NCBI GenBank assembly: GCA_029936705.1
Contig: JAPYSD010000001.1
Span: forward strand, 1-64,000
Direction of reading: 5' to 3'
Source of the DNA: Croceicoccus sp.
GTDB taxonomy: Bacteria; Pseudomonadota; Alphaproteobacteria; Sphingomonadales; Sphingomonadaceae
DNA length: 64,000 nt
The translations under genes were made by a program, and so were the position numbers. Shown piece after piece: positions 17,217-26,433 of the stretch. Every line of letters starts with the position of its first letter. The stretch's first letter is position 1. The notes under the pieces were generated by a model. That model had not been told where the DNA came from. It ran no database searches and saw only the letters and a list, made by a program, of their open reading frames with translations.

Positions 17217-18530
17217 TTATTCGGCCGCCTCGACCTCCTTGCCCCAGCGCGTTGCCTTGGACAGCGCGGTTTCATAGGCACCGGCAAGGCTGTCATCGGG
17301 GTTATGCAGGAAGGAACCGGCTCGCGCATTGTAGAACACTTCCGGTTCCTGCGCGCCGGGTGCGAGCGCCTTGCCTTCGGCCACGGCGCGCGCGGCCATC
17401 AAAACCCGGCGACGGACACGCGCGATCATCTGGTCGGTCGGGGCCAGGTTTTCAAAGCTGTGGTCGGTGATCGGCCCCATGCTCTCGGTCACGGCCTGAT
17501 CCTGCATGGTGATGTTCGGAATGCCGGTGAACTGGGTGCCGTTGCGCTGGGAATCGCGGTCGATCGCCCAATCGTTCGTTTCGCTGTCGGTCGAGCGCCA
17601 GCGGCCGTACCAGTCGGTGGTGTTGGGCGCATAGCTGATCACGTCGAACAGCGGCGTGCCGTCCTTCAGCGTCGAGGTATAGGCAGGGTTGCCCGCATCG
17701 CTGCCGCAGGTGATGTCGAACAGCATCGAGTGTTCATCGTCGATCGGAACCCAAGCGCGGGCGATGGCGCGGGTGGCAAAGCGATTATTGGGTGTCTGCG
17801 TCCAGAACGGGAACATGTAATGCGCCACGCGCCATGACATCTGCCCGTCGTCGTTCGGACGATAGCCGCCATACATCACGCCCCAGTCGGACTGCGCGAC
17901 TTCATATTCCGGCGCGCGGTTGAGGACGGTCGGACGCATCGGGTGATCCTCGTCCAGATCCTCGGCCTTCAAGGAACCGACGTGGAGGAAGCCGACATGG
18001 CTGGTGTCGATGTCGCCTTCCAGCGCCTGGAGCCAGTTGCAGTCGCGCTGCAGGCACCAGATCTCGGCATCGGGATGCATCGCAGCCTCGATCTGCGGGT
18101 GCGGCGGAGGATTGTCCTGATCGGCACCCATGTACACCCAGATCAGTCCATTCGCCTCATAGGTCTTGTAGGCCTTGGCGTGGACACGCTCCTTGAAGTC
18201 CATGCGGGCAGGAACCGAGGGCATGTCGACGCACTTGCCGTCAACGTCGAATTTCCAGCCATGATAGACACAGCGAATACCACTTTCCTCGTTACGGCCG
18301 ATGAAGAGCGAGGCGCAGCGGTGCGGGCAGCGGTGGTCCATTATGCCGACGCGGCCTTTGCTGTCACGGAAGGCAATCAGCTTTTCGCACATGATCATCA
18401 AGCGAACCGGATCGCCATCGGCTACCAGCTCCGATGAAAGGCAAGCCGGCACCCAATATTGGCGCATGAATGTACCCATGACGGTGCCCGGGCCCACGCG
18501 GGTCAGGTCTTCGCTGTCCTTGGTCTGCAT
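17217..18530 (-). CDS. Rieske non-haem iron oxygenase, phthalate 4,5-dioxygenase type
   Basis: A 437-residue oxygenase alpha subunit of the single-subunit phthalate-dioxygenase class. The Rieske cluster ligands are Cys68/His70 (CPH) and Cys87/His90 (CVYH). The mononuclear iron ligands are His178 and His183 in DIDTSHVGFLH, with the bridging Asp at 175 or 173. The ATG at 18530 follows GAGGATCAA and matches the family start; an upstream open extension has no homology. It is divergent from the second TonB receptor gene, with a shared GntR-type operator between. Family members hydroxylate or demethylate aromatic, and sometimes alicyclic, acids. The exact reaction here is unknown. Confidence 0.92.
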   Translation of the reverse strand: MQTKDSEDLTRVGPGTVMGTFMRQYWVPACLSSELVADGDPVRLMIMCEKLIAFRDSKGRVGIMDHRCPHRCASLFIGRNEESGIRCVYHGWKFDVDGKCVDMPSVPARMDFKERVHAKAYKTYEANGLIWVYMGADQDNPPPHPQIEAAMHPDAEIWCLQRDCNWLQALEGDIDTSHVGFLHVGSLKAEDLDEDHPMRPTVLNRAPEYEVAQSDWGVMYGGYRPNDDGQMSWRVAHYMFPFWTQTPNNRFATRAIARAWVPIDDEHSMLFDITCGSDAGNPAYTSTLKDGTPLFDVISYAPNTTDWYGRWRSTDSETNDWAIDRDSQRNGTQFTGIPNITMQDQAVTESMGPITDHSFENLAPTDQMIARVRRRVLMAARAVAEGKALAPGAQEPEVFYNARAGSFLHNPDDSLAGAYETALSKATRWGKEVEAAE

Positions 18531-18661
18531 TTGATCCTCACAGTTTCTGGTTCTGTCATTGTGCTGGGCCGACCCCCGGTCGCCCCCCGCTTGCACCCGG
18601 ATGTCCGGACGGCATTTCGATTCCGAGCTAAATGTTCTGCCGCCACAGCCCCAATCGGAAT

Positions 18662-18674
18662 ATGGTTGTACCAT
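18662..18674. promoter_or_regulatory. FadR/GntR-type operator between divergent Rieske and TonB genes
   Basis: ATGGT-TGT-ACCAT is a perfect palindrome of the TGGTNNNACCA class in the 245-bp divergent intergenic region, 102 bases before the TonB receptor ATG and 132 before the Rieske ATG. One bound regulator could control both promoters. Confidence 0.65.
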
Positions 18675-18775
18675 TCGAAAATAGGGACGATGCTATTGCT
18701 ATTATTTCTCTTCATCGCTCTTTCTTCGCTCCAGAACACAATCGTTCAATCGGCTTCAGGGAGAGAAGACCAGAA

Positions 18776-21061
18776 ATGAAGAACTATATTCAGACACTTA
18801 CGTCATGCCTTGCCATCGCGGCCTGCTTTGCCACGCCCGCATTCGCACAGGACGCACCAACCACGGCATCATCGGATTCGGTAGGTGATGAGGACTCCGA
18901 TCAGATGACTGAGGGGCCTGTCCGCCGGGACGACACGCAGGAAATCATCGTGACCGCTCAACGCCGCGAATCGACTGTGCGCGACGTTCCCTTCTCGATC
19001 GCTGCGTTCGGCGGCGCGGACCTTGCCGAACAGCAGGTCTTCAGCCCGACCGCGCTCACCACCGAGCTTCCCGGCATCACCGTCAACACGTCTGACAAGT
19101 CGCTTTCGATCCTTTCGATCCGCGGCAATGTGTCGACCTTTCGCACCGCGACACTCGACACGCCCGTCGCCTATTTCCAGGATGACATCTATTACGTGTT
19201 CAACAACGACCTGAACGCGAACTTCTATGACGTTAACCGTGTCGAGGTGCTGCGCGGGCCGCAGGGCACGCTGTTCGGCCGCAACGTCGTGGGTGGCGCC
19301 ATCGCGGTCGTGACGAACAACCCCGAATTTGGCGACGAGTATTCGTTGCAGGTCACCGGCGGCAATGGCGGCTATTTCCGCACCGAAGGCGTCGTCAACG
19401 GCACCGTCGTGGAAGACAAGCTGGCCGCCCGCTTCGCATTCTCGACCGAGCGCTCCGACGGTTTGATCAAGACCCCCAACCAGCCCGGCAATTACGGCGA
19501 GACCGATGGCTATGCCATGCGCGGCAAACTGCTGTTCACCCCGACAGACACGCTCGAGATCGTTCTGGCTGGGGATTATTCCTATACCAAGGGCAATGCC
19601 GGTTCGATCCAGCTGGGCATTGGCGGCGATCAGGTTGTGCCCGATACCTTCGGCGATTTCACCAATGACGAGTGGACGAACAACGACTACGCCCCCTCAC
19701 CATACAGGCAGCGCCTGCGGGGCGGTTACCTGCGCGGTGATCTTGACCTGATGGGCGGTACGCTGACCGCGATCACCGGCTATCGCATGAATGACAGCCA
19801 CGCGATCAACGACGACATTCCCGTCGGAACGGTCGTGCCCGTTTTCGACCGTCGGCAGGACGTAAAGAATCGCAGCTTCACGCAGGAACTGCGTTATGCG
19901 TCCGCACCCAATCGCCTGTCCTATGTGGCGGGCGTCTATTACCTCAACGCCGATGTCTCGACGACGAACATCTTCTATTACAGCCCGCTGCCAGAAAGCG
20001 TGTTCGACGGACGCATCCGCACCAACCCGGATGTCTCGAACATCACCCGCGTTCAGGACGGCAAGGTCAAGTCCTACGCAATCTTCGGAGAACTGACCTT
20101 CGAAGTAACCGACCGAATCTCGGTCGTTGCCGGTGGCCGTTACACGAAAGACAAGAAGTCGATCGACTACCGCGCCTTTTCGACCACCGATCCTGATGGC
20201 ATCCCCGGCCTTGGCTTTCCGGGCGACGTCGAAGCCTCGGGCGGTGAAAGCTGGGACGCGTTCACTCCGCGCTTCACCGTCAAGTACGAGCCGATGGATG
20301 GCGTGAACCTGTATGCGACCTATGCCAAGGGCTTCAAATCGGGCGGCTTTGTCGACAACGCCTATCTGAACCCGACCATCCCGCTCGATCCAGAAAAGGC
20401 CCGCAACTACGAAATCGGCGCAAAGACCCGGCTGTTCGGCAACATGCTCGACCTTAATGTCGCGCTGTTCGACCAGACAACGAAGGACTTGCAGAACTTC
20501 TCGGGCGCAGGCGGCGTGGCGCACACGTTTAACGGCACGCTGAAGATGCAGGGCATGGAACTTGAATCGAAGCTGCGTCCGGTGCCGGGTCTTCAGTTCA
20601 CTTTCAATTACACCTACCTCGATGGCGAATATACCTCGCTGTACGACCCGCTGGTCGATGTCGATTATTCGGGCAATCCCGCGAAATATGCGCCTAAGCA
20701 CTCGTTCCTGGCGCGCGCCAAATATGATGCCTATCTGCCCAATGGCGCGATCCTCACGCCGCAGGTGGAATTCAACTATTCCTCGCGCATCTCGACCGAC
20801 GACGCGAACAACCTCTCGACCTGGCAGAACCTCTATAATGACACGCGCGGGCGCACGCTCAATGCGCGTCTCAACTACGAGAGTGCCGACGGTCACTGGA
20901 ATCTGGGCCTGTGGGGCAAGAATCTCACCAACAATTACCAGATCATGCATGCCGACGACATTACGGCCTTCCTCGTCGTGCCGACGGGGCAGACCCGGTA
21001 CTGGAAAATCTTCACTAACACCCCGCGCACCTATGGCCTGACGCTGGGCTACAAGTACTAA
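18776..21061 (+). CDS. TonB-dependent outer-membrane receptor
   Basis: A second receptor of the sphingomonad catabolic type (761 residues). The start at 18776 follows GGGAGAGAAG and gives a signal peptide (MKNYIQTLTSCLAIAACFAT-PAFAQ). A TonB box (QEIIVTAQRRE), plug domain with LPGITVNTS, RVEVLRGPQGTLFGRNVVGGAI, and a barrel with the FKSGGFVDNAY segment and a final aromatic end (LGYKY) are all visible. It is intact and distinct from the receptor at 3332, with moderate identity only in the plug. The SDR gene follows by 21 bases, so the two form an operon. It likely imports the hydrophobic substrate or an early intermediate. Confidence 0.93.
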   Translation: MKNYIQTLTSCLAIAACFATPAFAQDAPTTASSDSVGDEDSDQMTEGPVRRDDTQEIIVTAQRRESTVRDVPFSIAAFGGADLAEQQVFSPTALTTELPGITVNTSDKSLSILSIRGNVSTFRTATLDTPVAYFQDDIYYVFNNDLNANFYDVNRVEVLRGPQGTLFGRNVVGGAIAVVTNNPEFGDEYSLQVTGGNGGYFRTEGVVNGTVVEDKLAARFAFSTERSDGLIKTPNQPGNYGETDGYAMRGKLLFTPTDTLEIVLAGDYSYTKGNAGSIQLGIGGDQVVPDTFGDFTNDEWTNNDYAPSPYRQRLRGGYLRGDLDLMGGTLTAITGYRMNDSHAINDDIPVGTVVPVFDRRQDVKNRSFTQELRYASAPNRLSYVAGVYYLNADVSTTNIFYYSPLPESVFDGRIRTNPDVSNITRVQDGKVKSYAIFGELTFEVTDRISVVAGGRYTKDKKSIDYRAFSTTDPDGIPGLGFPGDVEASGGESWDAFTPRFTVKYEPMDGVNLYATYAKGFKSGGFVDNAYLNPTIPLDPEKARNYEIGAKTRLFGNMLDLNVALFDQTTKDLQNFSGAGGVAHTFNGTLKMQGMELESKLRPVPGLQFTFNYTYLDGEYTSLYDPLVDVDYSGNPAKYAPKHSFLARAKYDAYLPNGAILTPQVEFNYSSRISTDDANNLSTWQNLYNDTRGRTLNARLNYESADGHWNLGLWGKNLTNNYQIMHADDITAFLVVPTGQTRYWKIFTNTPRTYGLTLGYKY

Positions 21062-21082
21062 GTCAAGGAACTGGAGCGCGAC

Positions 21083-21859
21083 ATGACCCTTACCGAAATC
21101 CCCCGGCCCGGCTCCTTCTCTTTCGAAGGGCGGACTGCAATGGTTACCGGCGGCGCCAAGGGCGTTGGCGAGGCCATCTGCCGCGAAATACACGCAGGGG
21201 GAGGAAATGTTGCGATCTGCGATATCGACCTGGCGGCGGCTTCGGCCGTCGCCGGGTCCCTCGACCCTTCGGGCGAGAGCGTTATGGTGGTCTCGCTCGA
21301 CGTACGCAGCAAGGATGATTTCATCGCCGGACGCGATGCCGTCATCGCCAAATGGAGCAAGGTCGATATTCTGGTGAACAATGCCGGCTTTGCAAAGCGC
21401 ACACCGGTTGACGACATCACGCCAGAGGAATTCGACGAGATCGTCGCCATCAACATGCGCAGCGTTTTTCTGGGCTGCCAGGTCTTCAAGGATCACATGG
21501 CGGAAAACGGCTATGGCCGGATCGTCAATATCACCTCATTGGCAGGGCAAAACGGCGGCACGGTTGCTTCGCCGCATTATGCCTCATCCAAGGCCGGCGC
21601 GATCATGCTGACGAAATATTTCGCGCAATTGCTGGCCGACAAGGGGATCACGGTGAATGCGATTTCCCCCGGCCCCATCGCCACGGCGAAGGCTCGTTTG
21701 TCGGACGAACAGATCGCCATAGTGGAAGGCAAGGTCCCGATCGGTCGCTTCATGGAGGTCAGCGAGATTGCCGCAGCGACGGCCCTGCTGGCATCAGACC
21801 GCGGCGGCTTTTTCGTCGGGGCAACGCTGGACATGAACGGCGGACTTTACGTCCGCTGA
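21083..21859 (+). CDS. Short-chain dehydrogenase/reductase (classical SDR)
   Basis: A 258-residue NAD(P)-dependent oxidoreductase of the classical SDR group. The cofactor loop is TGGAKGVG (22-29), the structural NNAG is at 99-102, and the catalytic residues are Ser152, Tyr166 and Lys170 (YASSK). The C-terminus has the usual ISPGPIATA and DMNGGLYVR. An Asp at the end of beta-2 (CDID) suggests NAD preference. It follows the TonB receptor gene closely and converges on the ETF-QO gene. A role in oxidising a ring or side-chain hydroxyl, including beta-hydroxyacyl-CoA, is plausible. Confidence 0.92.
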   Translation: MTLTEIPRPGSFSFEGRTAMVTGGAKGVGEAICREIHAGGGNVAICDIDLAAASAVAGSLDPSGESVMVVSLDVRSKDDFIAGRDAVIAKWSKVDILVNNAGFAKRTPVDDITPEEFDEIVAINMRSVFLGCQVFKDHMAENGYGRIVNITSLAGQNGGTVASPHYASSKAGAIMLTKYFAQLLADKGITVNAISPGPIATAKARLSDEQIAIVEGKVPIGRFMEVSEIAAATALLASDRGGFFVGATLDMNGGLYVR

Positions 21860-21883
21860 CTACGTCCAACGAGTGCCGCCCGC

Positions 21884-23530
21884 TCACATATTGGGATAAT
21901 TGGGCCCGCCGCCGCCTTCGGGCGTGACCCAGTTGATGTTCTGCGTCGGATCCTTGATGTCGCAGGTCTTGCAGTGGACGCAGTTCTGCGCGTTGATCAC
22001 GAACTTGGGATCGCCCTCTTCCACCCCGACATATTCATAGACGCCCGCCGGGCAGTAACGCGCCGCAGGCCCGGCATAGACCGGCAGGTTGATCCTCAGT
22101 GGAACATCGGGGTCCTTGAGCTGAAGATGGCAGGGCTGGTCTTCCTCGTGATTGGTGTTCGACAGGAACACGCTGGAAAGCCGGTCAAAGCTGATCACGC
22201 CATCGGGCTTGGGATACTGAATCGGCTTGAACAGATCGGCGCGCATCGTCTGGTCACAGTCGCGGTGGTGTTTCATCGTGATGGGCAGGCCGATTTTCAG
22301 CGTGCGCATCCACATGTCCGCGCCCGCGATCACCGTGCCCAGCGCGCCGCCGAACTTGGCGACTGCGGGCTCGGCGTTCTTCACCTTCTTCAATTCGTCC
22401 GCGATCCAGCTGGAGCGCAGGTTCGTTTCGTAATCGACGACCTCGTCAGCCGAACGTTCGGCGGCGATCGCCTCGGCCACGGCTTCTGCCGCCAGCATGC
22501 CCGACTTCATCGCGGTATGGCTGCCCTTGATGCGCGGCACGTTGACGAAGCCCGCGCTGCACCCGATCAGCGCGCCGCCGGGGAAGGTGAGTTTCGGCAC
22601 CGACTGCCATCCGCCTTCATTGATGACGCGCGCGCCGTAAGACACGCGCTTGCCGCCTTCGAGGATCGCGCGGATTTCAGGGTGCTGTTTCCAGCGCTGG
22701 AATTCCTCGAACGGGAAGAGGTACGGGTTCTTGTAATCGAGTGCGACGACGAAGCCCAAGGCCACCTGCCCGTTCGCCTGGTGGTAGAGGAAGCCCCCGC
22801 CCCACGCGTCGTTTTCGCTAAGCGGCCAGCCCTGTGTGTGCAGCACACGGCCCGGCGCATGCTTCTTGGGATCGATGTCCCACAATTCCTTCATGCCAAG
22901 GCCATAGACCTGCGGTTCGCAGTCGGCCTCAAGGTCGAACTTCGCCTTCAGCTGCTTGGTCAGCGACCCGCGCGCGCCTTCGGCGAACAGCGTGTATTTG
23001 CCGTGCAGTTCCATGCCGGGCTGGTAGTCCTGCTTATGGCTGCCATCGGCGGCAACGCCCATGTCGCCGGTCGCAACGCCCTTGACCGAACCGTCATCGT
23101 TGTAAAGCACCTCGGCCGCCGGGAAGCCGGGGAAGATTTCCACGCCCAGCCCTTCGGCCTTTTCGGCAAGCCAGCGGCACAGGCTGCCCAGCGAACCGGT
23201 GTAATTGCCATCGTTCGACATAAAGGGCGGCATCATGATGTGCGGCATGGCGAACTTGCCCTTGGCCGACAGGGTCCAGTGCCAGTTATCGGTCACTGGG
23301 GTCTCGGCCATCGGGCAATCGTCATCGCGCCAGTCGGGCAGCAGCTCGTCCAGCGCCTTAGGATCGACCACCGCGCCCGACAATATATGCGCGCCGATCT
23401 CGCTGCCCTTCTCCAGCACGCAGACCTCAAGATCCGCGTTCACCTGCTTCAGCCGGATCGCCGCGCCCAATCCCGCAACGCCGCCACCGACGATGACGAC
23501 ATCATAAGGCATGGATTCGCGTGTGGTCAT
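21884..23530 (-). CDS. Electron-transfer flavoprotein:ubiquinone oxidoreductase
   Basis: A 548-residue ETF-QO, which moves electrons from reduced ETF to quinone at the inner membrane. The N-terminal FAD site is VVIVGGGVAGLGAAIRL; the C-terminal [4Fe-4S] domain has YCPAGVYEYV and NAQNCVHCKTCDIKDP, the conserved cysteine pattern, ending with TPEGGGGPNYPNM as in the family. The length is standard. Its start overlaps the ETF alpha stop by four bases. Having its own ETF-QO in a catabolic island shows that the acyl-CoA dehydrogenase step here is wired to respiration independently of the chromosomal copy. Confidence 0.95.
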   Translation of the reverse strand: MTTRESMPYDVVIVGGGVAGLGAAIRLKQVNADLEVCVLEKGSEIGAHILSGAVVDPKALDELLPDWRDDDCPMAETPVTDNWHWTLSAKGKFAMPHIMMPPFMSNDGNYTGSLGSLCRWLAEKAEGLGVEIFPGFPAAEVLYNDDGSVKGVATGDMGVAADGSHKQDYQPGMELHGKYTLFAEGARGSLTKQLKAKFDLEADCEPQVYGLGMKELWDIDPKKHAPGRVLHTQGWPLSENDAWGGGFLYHQANGQVALGFVVALDYKNPYLFPFEEFQRWKQHPEIRAILEGGKRVSYGARVINEGGWQSVPKLTFPGGALIGCSAGFVNVPRIKGSHTAMKSGMLAAEAVAEAIAAERSADEVVDYETNLRSSWIADELKKVKNAEPAVAKFGGALGTVIAGADMWMRTLKIGLPITMKHHRDCDQTMRADLFKPIQYPKPDGVISFDRLSSVFLSNTNHEEDQPCHLQLKDPDVPLRINLPVYAGPAARYCPAGVYEYVGVEEGDPKFVINAQNCVHCKTCDIKDPTQNINWVTPEGGGGPNYPNM

Positions 23531-24462
23531 AGGCCTTCAGTCAACTCCGGCACGGCCTTGTACAGATCCGCGACGAGGCCGATGTCAGCGACCTGGAAGA
23601 TGGGTGCGTCTTCGTCCTTGTTGATGGCGATGATGGTCTTGCTATCCTTCATCCCCGCAAGGTGCTGGATCGCGCCCGAGATGCCGATGGCGATATAGAC
23701 TTCCGGTGCCACGATCTTGCCGGTCTGGCCGACCTGGTAGTCGTTGGGGACATAGCCCGCGTCCACGGCAGCACGCGATGCGCCCACGCCCGCGCCGAGC
23801 TTGTCGGCGAGCGGCATGATGACGCTTTCGAAGGTTTCGCTGTCCTTCAGCGCGCGGCCGCCCGACACGATGATCTTGGCGCTGGTCAGTTCCGGGCGTT
23901 CGCTCTTGGCGATCTCGGCGCCGATGAAGCTGGATTTGCCCGCATCGCCGGTGGAGGCGACCGCCTCGATGGCAGCCGATCCGCCCTCGGCCTCGGCCTT
24001 GTCGAAGGCAGTGCCGCGTACGGTGATGACCAGCTTCGCATCGGTCGATTCAACGGTCGCAATCGCGTTGCCCGCATAGATCGGGCGGGTGAAGCTCTTG
24101 TCGCCCTCGACCGAGAGGATGTCGCTGATCTGCATGACATCGAGCAGCGCCGCCACGCGCGGCGCGATGTTCTTGCCGGTGGTCGTGGCCGGGAACAGCA
24201 CCGCGTCATGATGATCCATCAGCGAGGTGACAAGCGGCGCGACATTCTCGGCCAGCTGGTGTTCAAAGGCTGCGTCATCCGCGACATGGACCTTGCCCAC
24301 GCCCGCGATCTTGGCAGCCGCTTCACCCACTGCGCCGCAGCCAGCGCCCGCGACCAGCAGGTGCACTTCGCCCAGCTTTGCCGCAGCGGTGACTGTGGCG
24401 AGCGTCGCATCGCCCAGATTGGCGTTGTCGTGATCGACATAAACAAGCGTTTTCATGATCAT
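23527..24462 (-). CDS. etfA: Electron-transfer flavoprotein alpha subunit
   Basis: The 311-residue alpha subunit (FixB family) of the ETF heterodimer that accepts electrons from acyl-CoA dehydrogenase. The C-terminal FAD-binding domain has VGQTGKIVAPEVYIAIGISG and the end block AINKDEDAPIFQVADIGLVAD. The N-terminus begins MKTLVYVDHDNANLG after two extra codons; the first ATG is used because it overlaps the ETF beta stop (ATGA) behind GGGAG. It sits between etfB and the ETF-QO gene in a tightly packed operon. Confidence 0.95.
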   Translation of the reverse strand: MIMKTLVYVDHDNANLGDATLATVTAAAKLGEVHLLVAGAGCGAVGEAAAKIAGVGKVHVADDAAFEHQLAENVAPLVTSLMDHHDAVLFPATTTGKNIAPRVAALLDVMQISDILSVEGDKSFTRPIYAGNAIATVESTDAKLVITVRGTAFDKAEAEGGSAAIEAVASTGDAGKSSFIGAEIAKSERPELTSAKIIVSGGRALKDSETFESVIMPLADKLGAGVGASRAAVDAGYVPNDYQVGQTGKIVAPEVYIAIGISGAIQHLAGMKDSKTIIAINKDEDAPIFQVADIGLVADLYKAVPELTEGL

Positions 24463-25205
24463 GCGACTCCCATTGCTTTAAGCTTGGCGACCAATTCATC
24501 GACATCGGCCACCTTCACGCCCGCCTGCCGGACCGGCGGTTCGGCGACGGTCAGCGTCTTCAGACGCGGCGCGATATCGACGCCGTAGTCAGCCGGGGTC
24601 TTGGTCTCCAAAGGCTTCTTCTTCGCCTTCATGATGTTGGGCAGCGAAGCATAGCGCGGCTCGTTCAGGCGCAGATCGGTCGTCACGATCGCAGGCAGCG
24701 ACAGCTTCACCGTCTCCAGCCCGCCATCGACTTCGCGGGTCACGCTGACGCTGTCACCCTCGACCTCGACCTTCGACGCAAACGTGCCCTGCGGCAGGTC
24801 CATCAGCGCGGCCAGCATCTGGCCGGTCTGGTTGCTGTCGTCGTCGATCGCCTGCTTGCCAAGGATGATGATTCCCGGCTCGATCTCGGCGGCCACGGCC
24901 TTCAGGATCTTGGCCACCGCCAGCGGCTCGACCTCCTGATCGGTCTCGACCAGCACCGCGCTGTCCGCACCCATCGCCAGCGCCGTGCGCAGCGTTTCCT
25001 GCGCCTTGGCAGGACCGATGCTGACCGCGATGATCTCTTCGACCTTGCCCGCTTCCTTCAGACGGATCGCTTCTTCCACCGCGATCTCGTCGAACGGGTT
25101 CATGCTCATCTTCACGTTCGCAAGATCCACGCCCGAGCCGTCCGCTTTCACACGCGGCTTCACGTTATAGTCAATAACCCGCTTCACGGGCACCAGGGCC
25201 TTCAT
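24459..25205 (-). CDS. etfB: Electron-transfer flavoprotein beta subunit
   Basis: A 248-residue ETF beta subunit (FixA family). It starts MKALVPVKRVIDYNVKPRVKADGSGVD and carries the signature region VKMSMNPFDEIAVEEAIRLKE and the AMP-binding stretch KQAIDDDSNQTGQMLAALMDLPQGTFAS. It pairs with the alpha subunit encoded immediately downstream. The gene begins 29 bases after the acyl-CoA dehydrogenase stop, so the four genes are probably one transcript controlled from the operator at 26419. Confidence 0.95.
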   Translation of the reverse strand: MKALVPVKRVIDYNVKPRVKADGSGVDLANVKMSMNPFDEIAVEEAIRLKEAGKVEEIIAVSIGPAKAQETLRTALAMGADSAVLVETDQEVEPLAVAKILKAVAAEIEPGIIILGKQAIDDDSNQTGQMLAALMDLPQGTFASKVEVEGDSVSVTREVDGGLETVKLSLPAIVTTDLRLNEPRYASLPNIMKAKKKPLETKTPADYGVDIAPRLKTLTVAEPPVRQAGVKVADVDELVAKLKAMGVA

Positions 25206-25234
25206 AAGCCTATCCTATTCAATGCAGAGGTGAA

Positions 25235-26371
25235 TCAGCGCAGCAGTTCTTTTGCGATGGTGTTCTTCTGGATTTCTGAAGAACCCTCATAAATCCGCGT
25301 GATGCGGATATCGCGATAGAGCCGTTCGATCGCATAGCCCTTGCAATAGCCCGCGCCGCCATAAATCTGCAGCGCGGTATCGACCGTACGGCCGCCCGCC
25401 TCGGTCGCGAACAGCTTCGCCATCGAAGCCAGTTCGCGGCGCTTTTCGCCCTGATCATAGCGCCATGCGGCATCGAGCAGGATCAGGCGCGCGGCACGCA
25501 TGTCGGTCGCCATACCGGCCAGATAATGGCGAATTGCCTGAAAATCGGCGATGACATTGCCGAACGCCGGGCGAACTTTCGCTTCTTCAGTCGCAAGTTC
25601 GAGCGCATATTCGCCCATTCCCACTGCCGTCGCGCCAACATTCATGCGGCCTTCGTTCAAACATTCAAGCGCATAGCTGAAGCCCTTGCCCTCTTCGCCG
25701 ATCAGAGCGTCGGCAGGCACCTGACATTCATCGAATGTCAGTTCGTACACGGCCGGCGAAGTACCCATCAGCTCGATCACGCCCGACACCGAAAAGCCCG
25801 GCGTATCCGCCGGCATCAAGAAGGCCGAGATGCCCCCGCGAGCACCTGCGCTCTTGTCCGTGTAGGCATAGACCGTGACAAATTTCGCGTTCTTGCCGTT
25901 CGAGATATAGGTCTTCGATCCATTGATCACCCAGCCATCGGCATTGCGCGTCGCGGTGGTGCGCATTGAACCGGGATCAGACCCCGAACCCGGCTCCGTG
26001 AGAGCGAAGGCTACCGGAATTTCGCCAGTTGCCATTCCCGGGATCAGCATCTCCTTCTGCGCTTCAGTGCAGTGATAGGCGATGTTCTTCGCGCCCGGAC
26101 CCATCAGTGGGCGAATTTCGGTCCAGAATTGGGGGGGAAGGCGCGCAAGCTCGATCTGCACCGCAGCCTGCGCCAGAGCGCCAAGCCCAAGGCCGCCATA
26201 TTCCTCGGGCAAGGCCATGCCGAAATATCCGTTATCGACTAGGGTCTGGCGAACGATCGGCGGGACCACGCCAGTCTCAACGAATTCGCGCTCCAGCGGC
26301 AGCAGGTCGTTGACGATGGCCTTTGTCGCCTCACAGAAATCCTTGATCTCGTCGGGAAGTTCGAAGTCCAT
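25235..26371 (-). CDS. Acyl-CoA dehydrogenase
   Basis: A 378-residue flavoprotein introducing a 2,3-double bond into an acyl-CoA thioester. The flavin-binding signature FALTEPGSGSDPGSMRTTA, the central NGSKTYISNG, and the C-terminal LQIYGGAGYCKGYAIERLYRD are present. The catalytic base is probably Glu362 in RIYEGSSEIQ, the position used by short and medium-chain enzymes. The ATG at 26371 is used because the family N-terminus starts at MDFELPDEI. It heads the operon with its own electron acceptors ETF and ETF-QO, and has a perfect GntR-type operator 48 bases upstream. Substrate: probably the CoA ester made by the CoA-transferase. Confidence 0.93.
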   Translation of the reverse strand: MDFELPDEIKDFCEATKAIVNDLLPLEREFVETGVVPPIVRQTLVDNGYFGMALPEEYGGLGLGALAQAAVQIELARLPPQFWTEIRPLMGPGAKNIAYHCTEAQKEMLIPGMATGEIPVAFALTEPGSGSDPGSMRTTATRNADGWVINGSKTYISNGKNAKFVTVYAYTDKSAGARGGISAFLMPADTPGFSVSGVIELMGTSPAVYELTFDECQVPADALIGEEGKGFSYALECLNEGRMNVGATAVGMGEYALELATEEAKVRPAFGNVIADFQAIRHYLAGMATDMRAARLILLDAAWRYDQGEKRRELASMAKLFATEAGGRTVDTALQIYGGAGYCKGYAIERLYRDIRITRIYEGSSEIQKNTIAKELLR

Positions 26372-26418
26372 GATGTGCCTTTCAAATGTCTCGATCACTC
26401 TCAACACTGAAAAAGCAT

Positions 26419-26433
26419 AATGGTCCTACCATT
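26419..26433. promoter_or_regulatory. FadR/GntR-type operator upstream of acyl-CoA dehydrogenase operon
   Basis: AATGGT-CCT-ACCATT is a perfect 6-bp-arm palindrome with the same arms as the P450 site at 7183. It is positioned where a repressor would cover the promoter of the acyl-CoA dehydrogenase - etfB - etfA - ETF-QO operon. Confidence 0.65.

Noticed and set aside
19697..21496. 599-codon minus-strand open frame
   Set aside because: It covers the second TonB receptor and SDR genes on the opposite strand and has no domain or ribosome site.
21974..23698. 574-codon plus-strand open frame
   Set aside because: Mirror of the ETF-QO and ETF alpha genes.
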